Source of the DNA: Bacteroidota bacterium
GTDB lineage: Bacteria; Bacteroidota; Bacteroidia; NS11-12g; UBA9320
NCBI GenBank assembly: GCA_024679565.1
Contig: JAIBDD010000014.1
Span: 18,441-82,440 of the forward strand
DNA length: 64,000 bases
Direction: 5' to 3'
Shown: positions 35,239 to 43,572 of the stretch, piece after piece
How positions within the stretch are numbered: the stretch's first letter is position 1
Layout: each line of letters begins with the position of its first letter
Translations under genes and position numbers: made by a program
Notes under the pieces: model-generated
Databases searched by the model: none
What the model was told of the DNA's origin: nothing
The model's input: only the letters and a program-made list of their open reading frames with translations

Positions 35239-35262
35239 CGTTTATATTCTAAATTAAGTTTT

Positions 35263-36102
35263 ATGGGTAAAAGAGTCTTATTATTAAGTGTATTTGTTCT
35301 AGGTTGCGTTTTGAGCGGTATGGCTCAGAGTGCTCAAGAAGATTGGACTTACGATAAACAAGCTGTGAATGAGCGAAAGGTTATTCCACATCGTTATACC
35401 CGTGAAGCCAACGTTAAATACCACAAGCGCATTCACCGCGTTATTGACGTGCGTGAAAAGCAAAACCTTCAAATGCACTGGCCTAAGAACCCGTTTTATA
35501 ATATCATTTATGAAGCAGCAACTAAGCCAGATAATCCAAATGGAACGGTTGTAGCTTACACAAGTGATTCTTTAGAAAACGGTGGAATTTACTCACCAAC
35601 TGAGATTTTAGGTCGAGGTGGATACGAGTTAATCACTTCGGTAGAGGATGAATTTGGGGATCCTGTTGATACAACAATTATTGTCCCGTTTGATCAGACG
35701 GAACTTAAGAAATACCGTATCATGGAAGATTGGATTTTTGATTATAACTATTCTGATTTCCGAGCAACTATTATAGCCATCGCACCTCAGTTTATGCAAG
35801 TTGCGGGGGAAGGTGTTGAATTAGGTGAAGCTTCATTGTTTTGGGTAAAGATGGACGACTTACGTCCAATAATGGTAAACCAAGAAATCTTTAATCCATA
35901 TAACGACGCTGCTAGATTGTCATTTGATGATTGGTTTGAAATGCGTATGTTCTCTAGCTACATTGTGAAAGAATCTAACGTATGGGATGACGACATTAAA
36001 TATTACGAAGAAAACGAAGACAACCCATTTGCTGCTTTATTAAAAAGTGAAGCGATTAAAAACGACTTGTTCATTTTTGAACATGATCTATGGGAATACT
36101 AG
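35263..36102 (+). CDS. gldN: T9SS/gliding protein GldN (PorN)
   Basis: GldN is the periplasmic partner of GldK in the T9SS ring. The start at 35263 gives MGKRVLLLSVFVLGCVLSGM, a signal peptide; the open extension to 35191 is not used. Family segments include HKRIHRVIDVREKQNLQMHWP, NPFYNIIYEA, IMEDWIFDYNYSDF and FDDWFEMRMFSSYIVKESN. The length of 279 residues is in the family range. A rho-independent terminator follows, ending the motor operon. Confidence 0.94.
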   Translation: MGKRVLLLSVFVLGCVLSGMAQSAQEDWTYDKQAVNERKVIPHRYTREANVKYHKRIHRVIDVREKQNLQMHWPKNPFYNIIYEAATKPDNPNGTVVAYTSDSLENGGIYSPTEILGRGGYELITSVEDEFGDPVDTTIIVPFDQTELKKYRIMEDWIFDYNYSDFRATIIAIAPQFMQVAGEGVELGEASLFWVKMDDLRPIMVNQEIFNPYNDAARLSFDDWFEMRMFSSYIVKESNVWDDDIKYYEENEDNPFAALLKSEAIKNDLFIFEHDLWEY

Positions 36103-36120
36103 TCTAAAAACTTAAAATAT

Positions 36121-36158
36121 AAAAGCCCGTCTAACTCTGTTAGACGGGCTTTTTTTTT
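36121..36158 (+). terminator. Rho-independent terminator after gldN
   Basis: Eleven-base perfect arms (36124-36134 and 36140-36150, GC-rich core AGCCCGTC) around a five-base loop, followed by a T tract to 36158 and preceded by A residues, so it can work in both directions. Confidence 0.93.
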
Positions 36159-36206
36159 ATCCCAGTATTTAATCCATTGGTTATTTTCGCAGTCAATTTT
36201 TTAAGC

Positions 36207-37895
36207 ATGAAGAAACTCATTGAGTGTGTACCAAATTTTAGTGAAGGCCGAGACGCCTCAGTTATTCAACAAATCACGAATGCCATAGAAGCTGTAGACG
36301 GTGTAACGTTATTAGACGTTGACCCAGGAAAAGCAACGAACAGAACCGTTGTCACCTTTGTTGGAGAGCCAGACGCTGTGGTAGAAGGAGCGTATCAAGG
36401 TATTGTTGCTGCGTCAAAACTTATAGATATGAGTAAACACAGTGGTGAGCATGCAAGAATGGGCGCAACAGACGTTTGTCCGTTTATACCCGTAGCCAAT
36501 ATTTCATTGGAAGAAACGGCCGAATATGCAATAAAGTTGGCTCAACGCGTGGGAGCAGATACTTCAATACCTGTGTATTTATACGGGGCATCGCAGAAGC
36601 AAGCGTATAGGAATGATTTATCCGTTATTCGATCTGGTGAATACGAAGGCTTTTTTAACAAAATAAAAGAAGACAAGTGGAAGCCTGATTTTGGTAAAGC
36701 TGAAATGAATGTCTTTAGTGGTGCAACGGTTATAGGGGCACGCGATTTTCTAATTGCATACAACGTAAACTTAAACACTACATCAACAAGAATTGCCAAT
36801 AGAATTGCTTTCGACGTGCGTGAAGCAGGTCGTGTGAAACGAACAGGTAATCCATATTCAGGCCCAATTGCCAAAGACGAAAAGGGAGAAACGATTAGAA
36901 TTCCTGGAAGTTGCAAAGAAGTAAAAGCCGTGGGTTGGTTTATTGAAGAGTACGGAGTTGCTCAAATATCAGCGAACCTTACCAATTATCATGTTACTCC
37001 GGTTCATACGTTCTTTGATGAAGTAGAGAAAAGTGCGATATCAAGAGGTGTTAGAGTAACTGGAAGTGAGTTGGTTGGATTGGTGCCACTTAAAGCCATG
37101 TTAGAAGCTGGGAGACATTACTTAGTTAAACAGGGGAGGTCTATAGGTGTAAGTGAAAGAGAGATTGTACATATCGCTGTTAAAACACTTGGACTAGATG
37201 AGTTAGGGCCGTTTGACCCAGACAAAAAGATAATAGAATACGCTCTTAAGCGTGCTGAAGATACCCGACTGGTGGATATGACTTGTACCAATTTTGCCAA
37301 TGAAACGGCATCTGAAAGCATGGCACCTGGTGGCGGCAGTATTTCCGCGTATGTTGGAAGTCTTGGAGCAGCGTTGTCATCCATGGTTGCCAATTTGGGT
37401 GCTAACAAAAGAGGTTGGGAAGATAGAGTGACCGAGTTCTCTGATTGGGCAGTAAAAGCGCAAACGATAAAAGACAAGTTGTTGTTTTACGTGGATGAAG
37501 ATACGAGGTCGTTTAATGGCATTATCGATGCGATAAGACTACCTAAGGATTCTGATGCTGAGAAGTTAGCAAGAAAAAATGCGATTGAAGATGCTTCAAT
37601 CTATGCTACCGAAGTGCCTAAACAGGTGATGGAAACAGCATTTCAAGCCTATGCATGCATTGATGCGATGATTACCAAAGGAAACAAAAGCTCTGTAACC
37701 GATGCTGGTGTGGGTGCGCTTTGTATTGATTTAGCTATTCAAGGGGCAGGAATGAATGTACTCGTTAACGCAAAAGACCTTGCAAATAAAGAAACTGGAG
37801 ACAATTTCAAAAAGGATGCATTAAACCTTATGGTCCAGTCAAATAACGAATCAGCAAGACTGAGGAAGTTAGTGCTGGAAGTACTGGAAGCTTAG
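36207..37895 (+). CDS. ftcD: Glutamate formimidoyltransferase / formiminotetrahydrofolate cyclodeaminase, bifunctional
   Basis: This is the last part of histidine breakdown: it transfers the formimino group from formiminoglutamate to THF and then deaminates it. The start at 36207 gives MKKLIECVPNFSEGRD. The N-terminal half (1-300) is the formiminotransferase (HSGEHARMGATDVCPFIPV, GARDFLIAYNVNL). The C-terminal half (about 365-562) is the helical cyclodeaminase (SMAPGGGSISAYVGSLGAALSSMV split by glycines). Its 562 residues match animal-type FTCD. No other hut gene is in this window. Confidence 0.93.
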   Translation: MKKLIECVPNFSEGRDASVIQQITNAIEAVDGVTLLDVDPGKATNRTVVTFVGEPDAVVEGAYQGIVAASKLIDMSKHSGEHARMGATDVCPFIPVANISLEETAEYAIKLAQRVGADTSIPVYLYGASQKQAYRNDLSVIRSGEYEGFFNKIKEDKWKPDFGKAEMNVFSGATVIGARDFLIAYNVNLNTTSTRIANRIAFDVREAGRVKRTGNPYSGPIAKDEKGETIRIPGSCKEVKAVGWFIEEYGVAQISANLTNYHVTPVHTFFDEVEKSAISRGVRVTGSELVGLVPLKAMLEAGRHYLVKQGRSIGVSEREIVHIAVKTLGLDELGPFDPDKKIIEYALKRAEDTRLVDMTCTNFANETASESMAPGGGSISAYVGSLGAALSSMVANLGANKRGWEDRVTEFSDWAVKAQTIKDKLLFYVDEDTRSFNGIIDAIRLPKDSDAEKLARKNAIEDASIYATEVPKQVMETAFQAYACIDAMITKGNKSSVTDAGVGALCIDLAIQGAGMNVLVNAKDLANKETGDNFKKDALNLMVQSNNESARLRKLVLEVLEA

Positions 37896-37913
37896 AATGA
37901 CGCTTTAGTAATT

Positions 37914-37951
37914 AACAATTAACAATTATTAATTATCAATTGTTAATTGTT
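37914..37951. terminator. Palindrome across the ftcD/HMG-CoA reductase junction
   Basis: Perfect 14-base arms (37914-37927 and 37938-37951) made almost only of A and T, with a 10-base loop. The right arm contains the stop and last two codons of the HMG-CoA reductase gene. It could act as a weak bidirectional terminator for the two convergent genes. Confidence 0.5.
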
Positions 37952-39298
37952 CGAGGCCGTATATTGCTCTACAGTTATCCCTCTTAATTTGCAAAACTCC
38001 TCTAGAGCTAGCGAATAACTAGGAACCCTATCTTTAAATGTGTTTATGATGGCATTCTTTTCTTCCAAAGTTGCCTCAAATTGATTCAAGATATTCATTA
38101 AGTGCATCTTCATATGACCTTTTTGAATACCTGTGGTGGTTAAAGATCGTAGTGCAGAAAAATTCTGTGCCAACCCGGCAACCGCAACTATCTGCATCAA
38201 CTCCTGTGCATTTGGTTTACCTAACAACTCGTTCGATAATTTAACCATGGGATGTAGTGAGGTAATACCACCTACAGTTCCCAGCGATAGCGGAAGCTCA
38301 ATGTAAAATGTAAATTGTCCATTTTCGACCTCCACATGAGACAAACTCTTGTATTGACCATTCCTAGCTGCATAAGCATGAACGGAGGCCTCTATGGCTC
38401 TGAAATCGTTTCCTGTGGCAATTATCAAGGCATCCACACCATTCATTATGCCTTTATTGTGTGTTACAGCGCGATAAGGCTCAATTTCTGCAACGTGCAC
38501 CGCTCTAACAAAATTATCAACGAAAGTTTGTGGGTCCATGTCGGTACCGGCCGTTAATGCCTCTACAGGGCACGATACTTCTGCTCTTACCAAACATTCA
38601 GGCGTGTAATTACTCAGAATACACATGATCACCTCAATTTGCCTGTCATCTGGGCTCAGCTCTGCTGCATCACCAATATATTGTTCAAATATTTCAGACC
38701 ACTTTTCGAGAACGGTATTGATAAAATTAGCACCCATAGAGTCCCGGGTGTCAAAAGATCCTTTGATTTGGTAATAATTCGGTTCCAAATCAGATTTATT
38801 GATAAGCTCAATATCCAAAATACCACCCCCACGAGCTGTCATATTGCGGGTGATGTCATTTGTCTCTTTAATTAAGAGTGGCTTTACTCGGTCAAAGTAC
38901 TGCTGTAAGTCGTTAAAATCGGCACCACGCCATACAAAGTGGACATGACCTATTTTGGTGGTTGAAATTACCTTCGCTTTAAATCCACCCCGTTCTAACC
39001 AGTATGAACCAGACTTGGCCATCGCCGCAACTACAGAACTTTCTTCAATTGCCATTGGCAAGCAATACATTTTGTCGTTTATCAGAAAGTTGGGAGCCAC
39101 ACCAAAAGGCATGTAATAGTTGGTTAAGGTGTTTTCGATAAACTCGTCATGTAGCTTTTGTAAATTGGCATCGGAGTGCCAATAGCTCTTGATTAAGGAT
39201 AACGCTTTATCAGGTTGTTCGAAGTAGTTATCGATCAACCATTCTGTCTTAGCATCTTTACTGAGCTTACTAAATCCCTTTATCGGTTTAACAGTCAT
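37943..39298 (-). CDS. Hydroxymethylglutaryl-CoA reductase, class II (degradative-type)
   Basis: It interconverts HMG-CoA and mevalonate. In Flavobacteriales, class II enzymes serve the mevalonate pathway for isoprenoids. Family segments: DSMGANFINTVLEKW, HNKGIMNGVDALIIATGND, ENGQFTFYIELPLSLGTVGG, and the catalytic histidine in IQKGHMKMHLMN near the C-terminus. Length 451 is normal. It overlaps the isomerase gene (ATGA), so the two are translationally coupled. The last codons lie inside a palindrome. Confidence 0.93.
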   Translation of the reverse strand: MTVKPIKGFSKLSKDAKTEWLIDNYFEQPDKALSLIKSYWHSDANLQKLHDEFIENTLTNYYMPFGVAPNFLINDKMYCLPMAIEESSVVAAMAKSGSYWLERGGFKAKVISTTKIGHVHFVWRGADFNDLQQYFDRVKPLLIKETNDITRNMTARGGGILDIELINKSDLEPNYYQIKGSFDTRDSMGANFINTVLEKWSEIFEQYIGDAAELSPDDRQIEVIMCILSNYTPECLVRAEVSCPVEALTAGTDMDPQTFVDNFVRAVHVAEIEPYRAVTHNKGIMNGVDALIIATGNDFRAIEASVHAYAARNGQYKSLSHVEVENGQFTFYIELPLSLGTVGGITSLHPMVKLSNELLGKPNAQELMQIVAVAGLAQNFSALRSLTTTGIQKGHMKMHLMNILNQFEATLEEKNAIINTFKDRVPSYSLALEEFCKLRGITVEQYTASNN

Positions 39299-40296
39299 TT
39301 ACGTAAATCTAAATATTGATTGGCCAAAGTGTAGCCATGTATTTCTTTTTCTAAAAACGCGTCTAATGCATCAAAGCCAGTTGCTGCATGCTTAAGAAGT
39401 GCAGAGGCTTGAGCGTAAACGGATGGGTTGCTAGATTTCTTATTGAGGTAATAGCCATCTAAAAAGGTTTTAACACCTCCCGAAATTATTATTTGCTTGG
39501 ATTGAAATGCCGGGTTTGTCGCAGACAACTCATTGCACGTATCAACCATTTCTTCCGCAGAATGACCAATTATGGTTAAAGGTTCATATTGTTTACGGCG
39601 TTGTTCATCGGCACGCAGTAATTCCAATACAGAAAAATTGGTGCCACCATGTGCTCCAAAATCGATAGCGTCAATATTTAAGTCAAACAACTCTTTCAGG
39701 CTTTTTGGACCAAATCCTTGCCCTACTTCTTTCACAATTATTGAGGTATCAATGGCATCAATAACCCGCTTGATGGTGTCGATAGGGGCTTGCTTAAAGC
39801 GATCACCTTCTGGTTGTAACCACTCTTGGAACGGATTCACGTGAATAATCAAACCGTCGGTTTCCGTTCTTTTTATCAGTTCATCAACAAGAGACAACTT
39901 GTTGGCTTCAATAAGTTCCTCTAATTGTGCAATTCCAAGATTCGAATAGAACGGGTAATCGTCCGTAATGTACTTTCTAAGCTGAAAATCAGGTAAGTAC
40001 GTATCACTGTCTAATATTATTCGACACGACCCTAGGCCCATGCCCAAACCATATTTACCAGCGGCTTTACCTAAGTTTTTGTTGATCTCTGCGGCTTTTT
40101 CTGTACCGCCTGTCATGCTTGAAATCCACAACGGGAAGTGCATCTGCTTGTTTAAAAATGAAAAAGGGGCCAGTGGCTCCGACGGATGCGGTTTCATCAA
40201 TGGTTCATAATTAAACCGCTGATCCAGTGAACTTATTTGAGATTTAAAAGCCAAATCAATGTGACTTGCTTTTCTTGCAGATGTATTGTCCTCCAT
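39295..40296 (-). CDS. fni: Type 2 isopentenyl-diphosphate delta-isomerase
   Basis: This FMN-dependent enzyme interconverts IPP and DMAPP. The start at 40296 (MEDNTSARKASHIDLA) fits the family; an open extension to 40314 covers the leader. Signatures: PLWISSMTGGTEKA, GMGLGSCR, the HVNPFQEWLQPEGD region, VKEVGQGFG, DFGAHGGTNF and IISGGVKTFLDG. Length 333 is normal. It is the first gene of an operon with HMG-CoA reductase; together they mark the mevalonate route and a source of substrate for the polyprenyl synthase at 8.6 kb. Confidence 0.92.
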   Translation of the reverse strand: MEDNTSARKASHIDLAFKSQISSLDQRFNYEPLMKPHPSEPLAPFSFLNKQMHFPLWISSMTGGTEKAAEINKNLGKAAGKYGLGMGLGSCRIILDSDTYLPDFQLRKYITDDYPFYSNLGIAQLEELIEANKLSLVDELIKRTETDGLIIHVNPFQEWLQPEGDRFKQAPIDTIKRVIDAIDTSIIVKEVGQGFGPKSLKELFDLNIDAIDFGAHGGTNFSVLELLRADEQRRKQYEPLTIIGHSAEEMVDTCNELSATNPAFQSKQIIISGGVKTFLDGYYLNKKSSNPSVYAQASALLKHAATGFDALDAFLEKEIHGYTLANQYLDLRK

Positions 40297-40311
40297 AAGA
40301 ATTAGAACCCC

Positions 40312-40319
40312 CAAAGATA
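40312..40319 (-). promoter_or_regulatory. -7 promoter element of the isomerase/HMG-CoA reductase operon
   Basis: On the minus strand this reads TATCTTTG (TAnnTTTG), 16 bases before the isomerase start codon, implying a very short leader. Confidence 0.5.
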
Positions 40320-40430
40320 GGGCATAATTTCAAGCTTGAAAAATTGAACAAGTCAATTGCCTTAGTGTTCATCAAGAAAATAGAAATCAGTGCAACATCC
40401 GGATAAATTCCGATTTAATTTGCGGTAATT

Positions 40431-41105
40431 ATGATTGATTTTAACGCCGGACAAACCATTTGTATCGATAAGCCTGCAACATGGTCGTCGTTTCACGTGG
40501 TGAAAAAGGTTCGTTTTTTAACTAAGGCTAAAAAAGTGGGGCACGCAGGGACCTTAGACCCTTTGGCCACAGGTTTACTGGTGATTTGCACTGGCAAACA
40601 CACAAAAATTATTAATACGTATCAAGGTCAAGAAAAAGAATATACCGGAAAATTTAAGCTGGGTGTAACCACGGCATCATACGATTCTGAAGAACCAGAG
40701 GAAAATCCAAAGCCCTATGATCACATCACTTTAAAAGCGGTTGAGGAGTGTGTAAAATCTGCATTTACAGGTGTTATTCTTCAAAAACCACCCATTTTTT
40801 CTGCCGTTAAGGTTGGTGGAGAACGGGCGTATAGCAAAGCCAGAAAAGGAGAAGAAGTGATTATTCAACCCAAGGAAGTTACCATCCATACGTTTGAAAT
40901 TACATCATTCGAGCCACCATTTATCGCCTTTAAAATTGTGTGTGGTAAGGGTACGTATATTAGGAGTATTGCACGCGATTTGGGAGTTGCACTAGGCTGT
41001 GGTGCTTATATGTCTGAGTTAAGACGCACCCGCATTGGGGAGTTCAAAATTGAAGACGCGTATACGATTGAAACATTTGAAGAAATGGTAAAGGCATTAA
41101 AGTAA
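40431..41105 (+). CDS. truB: tRNA pseudouridine(55) synthase
   Basis: It makes pseudouridine 55 in the T-loop of tRNAs. The motif KVGHAGTLDPLATGLLVICTG contains the catalytic aspartate; KGTYIRSIARDLG and RRTRIGEFKIEDA are further signatures. Length 224 is on the short side and fits the Bacteroidota form without a PUA domain. It is followed 33 bases later by ribF, a common pairing. Confidence 0.95.
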   Translation: MIDFNAGQTICIDKPATWSSFHVVKKVRFLTKAKKVGHAGTLDPLATGLLVICTGKHTKIINTYQGQEKEYTGKFKLGVTTASYDSEEPEENPKPYDHITLKAVEECVKSAFTGVILQKPPIFSAVKVGGERAYSKARKGEEVIIQPKEVTIHTFEITSFEPPFIAFKIVCGKGTYIRSIARDLGVALGCGAYMSELRRTRIGEFKIEDAYTIETFEEMVKALK

Positions 41106-41138
41106 GGTCTGCTGTATATTCGCCAACTTTGTAAGTAT

Positions 41139-42071
41139 TTGATGCAAATAATACGTGACTTAGATGAATTTCAACCCGAGAGTCCAGTAGTTCTGACTCA
41201 AGGAACCTTTGATGGTGTTCATCTCGGACATCAAAAAATAATAACGCAATTAGTTACACGTGCACAGCAAATTGATGGAAAGTCTGTGTTGCTTACATTT
41301 TACCCGCATCCTCGCCTGGTATTGTATCCAGAGGATAATGAGCTCAAATTAATCACAAGCATCGAAGAGAAAGCCAAACTATTAAAGTCTTTTGGGCTTG
41401 ATTATTTGATTATTCTCCCATTTACCAAAGACTTAAGCCGCATAACACCATTCGGTTTTATTCGAGATATACTGGTGAAGAAACTTCATATTTCAACCAT
41501 TATTATTGGTTATGACCATCGATTTGGGAAAAACCGAGAAGGTTCGATTATAGAAATTGAAAAGTATGCCCAGGAGTTCAATTATGAAGTTGAACAAATT
41601 CCAGAACAAGACATCAATGATTGCATCGTAAGCTCCTCACAGGTGCGCAATGCATTGCTATCTGGTGACCTTGAGCTAGCCAATGAGTTTATGGGCAGGC
41701 CTTTTAGCATTTCGGGTATAGTTGTTACAGGCCAGCAAAAAGGAACTGAATTGGGTTTCCCTACGGCCAACCTTGGCAAATTAGATCCATTCAAGCTTAT
41801 TCCTAAAAAAGGTGTTTATGCCGTAAAGGTTATAATTGCAAACGAATCGCATTTTGGAATGTTAAACATAGGCACACGGCCTACGTTTAAACTGAATGAA
41901 TTGGCCATCGAAACACATATTTTCGACTTTAGTGACAAAATTTATGGACAAGAAATTGAAATTTTGTTCATTAAACGTTGGAGGGATGAACGTAAATTTG
42001 AAAATCAGGAACAATTGGTACAGCAACTGAACACCGATAACACTGAGATAAAAGCGTTTTTTAAGTTATGA
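41139..42071 (+). CDS. ribF: Bifunctional riboflavin kinase / FAD synthetase
   Basis: It makes FMN and then FAD. The N-terminal nucleotidyltransferase domain shows TQGTFDGVHLGHQKI and YDHRFGKNREG; the C-terminal flavokinase domain (from about 185) shows GTELGFPTANL and HIFDFSDKIYGQEIEI. Length 310 is normal. Its stop overlaps the M23 peptidase start (ATGA). Its FMN and FAD would supply NqrB, NqrC and NqrF, and ApbE, all encoded at 51-58 kb. Confidence 0.95.
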   Translation: MMQIIRDLDEFQPESPVVLTQGTFDGVHLGHQKIITQLVTRAQQIDGKSVLLTFYPHPRLVLYPEDNELKLITSIEEKAKLLKSFGLDYLIILPFTKDLSRITPFGFIRDILVKKLHISTIIIGYDHRFGKNREGSIIEIEKYAQEFNYEVEQIPEQDINDCIVSSSQVRNALLSGDLELANEFMGRPFSISGIVVTGQQKGTELGFPTANLGKLDPFKLIPKKGVYAVKVIIANESHFGMLNIGTRPTFKLNELAIETHIFDFSDKIYGQEIEILFIKRWRDERKFENQEQLVQQLNTDNTEIKAFFKL

Positions 42072-42970
42072 AACTGGCATTAAGTATAGGATTAACATTA
42101 GTTGGATTGAGTGCAATGGCGCAACCATTGGCTATTGCATCTTTGCAAGAGCCTGTGTCTGTTGAGCCAATTGATTCGATGGCACCTGCTGCTGCCGATG
42201 GGGCAGAGGTTAAATATGTTAATTACCTAGCATTTGATACATCTTTAATTCCTTGCTCTGATTTATATGATTACAGCTGGGATTCACTTCATTTGGATCA
42301 GCCAAAAGTTCAACCTGGCGACACTTCCGTAGCGGTTACTTTGTCCTTAGTTGAATCAGAATGTTCTTACCACCATCCGTGTAATGGGCCAATAACCAGT
42401 AATTTTGGTTGGAGACGATACCGAATGCATAAAGGTATTGATATCGACTTGCATACAGGAGATTCTGTTTATGCTGCCTTCGATGGTGTTGTACGTATCG
42501 CAAAATACAATTATGGAGGCTTTGGCCACTATATCGTAATCCGACATTACAATGGTCTAGAAACTCTTTATGGGCATTTGTCAAAACGAATTGCAGTACC
42601 AAACCAAACAATCAAAGCGGGTGAGGTAATTGGCTTAGGTGGAAATACTGGACGCTCAACTGGAAGTCATTTGCATTTTGAGGTGCTTTACAGAGGGTGT
42701 CAAATAAACCCAAACAAGATTATATCATTTACAGAGCATAGCTTGAAAATTGATTCAGTTGATCTTGATATAACCGATTTCAAATACACTGCTAAATATG
42801 CTTCTGGCGCTCCAAACCCAAATGGAATGTTGTATTACCGCATACGTTCGGGTGATTCGCTTTGGAGAATTGGCAAACGTTACGGTACTTCAGTAGACCG
42901 TCTATGCAGGTTAAATGGCATTTCGAGAAATACGACGTTGAGAATTGGTCGTAGGCTAAGAGTCCGTTAA
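42068..42970 (+). CDS. Secreted M23 metallopeptidase with C-terminal LysM domain
   Basis: This is a likely cell-wall endopeptidase or an amidase activator. A signal peptide (MKLALSIGLTLVGLSAMA) is followed by a linker, then the M23 domain (about 98-225) with zinc-site motifs HKGIDIDLHTGD, YGHLS and GSHLHFEV, all intact, so it is probably active. A LysM domain (about 256-300, YYRIRSGDSLWRIGKRYGT) binds peptidoglycan. Its start overlaps ribF and its stop overlaps that of the convergent gldD by four bases. Confidence 0.9.
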   Translation: MKLALSIGLTLVGLSAMAQPLAIASLQEPVSVEPIDSMAPAAADGAEVKYVNYLAFDTSLIPCSDLYDYSWDSLHLDQPKVQPGDTSVAVTLSLVESECSYHHPCNGPITSNFGWRRYRMHKGIDIDLHTGDSVYAAFDGVVRIAKYNYGGFGHYIVIRHYNGLETLYGHLSKRIAVPNQTIKAGEVIGLGGNTGRSTGSHLHFEVLYRGCQINPNKIISFTEHSLKIDSVDLDITDFKYTAKYASGAPNPNGMLYYRIRSGDSLWRIGKRYGTSVDRLCRLNGISRNTTLRIGRRLRVR

Positions 42971-43572
42971 TCACGCCATTCAAGGCTATTGATTAAATTC
43001 ATCATATCTGATTTTAGAAAGGCGTAGATAGGAGCGACCGAATCTGTGTTTGTGTGATTATCAAAATAAAACGACCCACGCACATAGTGATTCTTTTCAT
43101 CGGATAGGTAAAAATTGAAGGGAGTTGCAGCAGGGCCCAATAATTCGAAAATCATACCTTTCGATTTGGTGCGCTGGATATAAATTTCTTTTTCTTCAAT
43201 GGCATCTGCTTTCTTGCGATGTTCGCCAGCAAGCTTAAACGCCTCGTCCGACAACGAATCAAGTTGTTTAACACCTTGTATTGGTTTGTACGTCAGATAT
43301 ATAGTAGCACCAAAACGTGGGAACTTAACATTATACCAACAAGGTTCGGAAAGCATGTGCGTGTCTTTCTCGACTACTGCGTAGAGTGGGATGTCAAATC
43401 GAAAAGCGCAGTCATCATCGAATGTTTTATATCGTTTCTCAGGAAAATCAACTTTGGGATACCCGTGCGGTTTGGGCGTATAATTTCCGCAACCTGCAAG
43501 GCTACCCAACACCATTAACGCAACAAGATTGATACTGTAACTATGCTTCAGATTCCTCAGGTTCAGCTTCAT
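42967..43572 (-). CDS. gldD: Gliding motility lipoprotein GldD
   Basis: GldD is a lipoprotein required for gliding and T9SS function in Flavobacterium; its molecular role is not known. The signal ends in the lipobox SLAGC. Family segments: CAFRFDIPLYAVVEKD, CWYNVKFPRFGATIYLTYKP, GMIFELLGPAATPFNFYLSD and YVRGSFYFDN. The 201-residue length fits. The start lies 32 bases inside the end of gldE, in another frame, so the pair is probably translationally coupled. Confidence 0.93.
   Translation of the reverse strand: MKLNLRNLKHSYSINLVALMVLGSLAGCGNYTPKPHGYPKVDFPEKRYKTFDDDCAFRFDIPLYAVVEKDTHMLSEPCWYNVKFPRFGATIYLTYKPIQGVKQLDSLSDEAFKLAGEHRKKADAIEEKEIYIQRTKSKGMIFELLGPAATPFNFYLSDEKNHYVRGSFYFDNHTNTDSVAPIYAFLKSDMMNLINSLEWRD

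Noticed and set aside
35191..35262. N-terminal extension of gldN
   Set aside because: It spans the hairpin arm and promoter, and the signal peptide begins at the ATG at 35263.
36121..36158. Attenuator for ftcD
   Set aside because: The hairpin is 19 bases after the gldN stop, and no leader peptide or alternative pairing is visible, so it is taken as the plain terminator of the gld operon.
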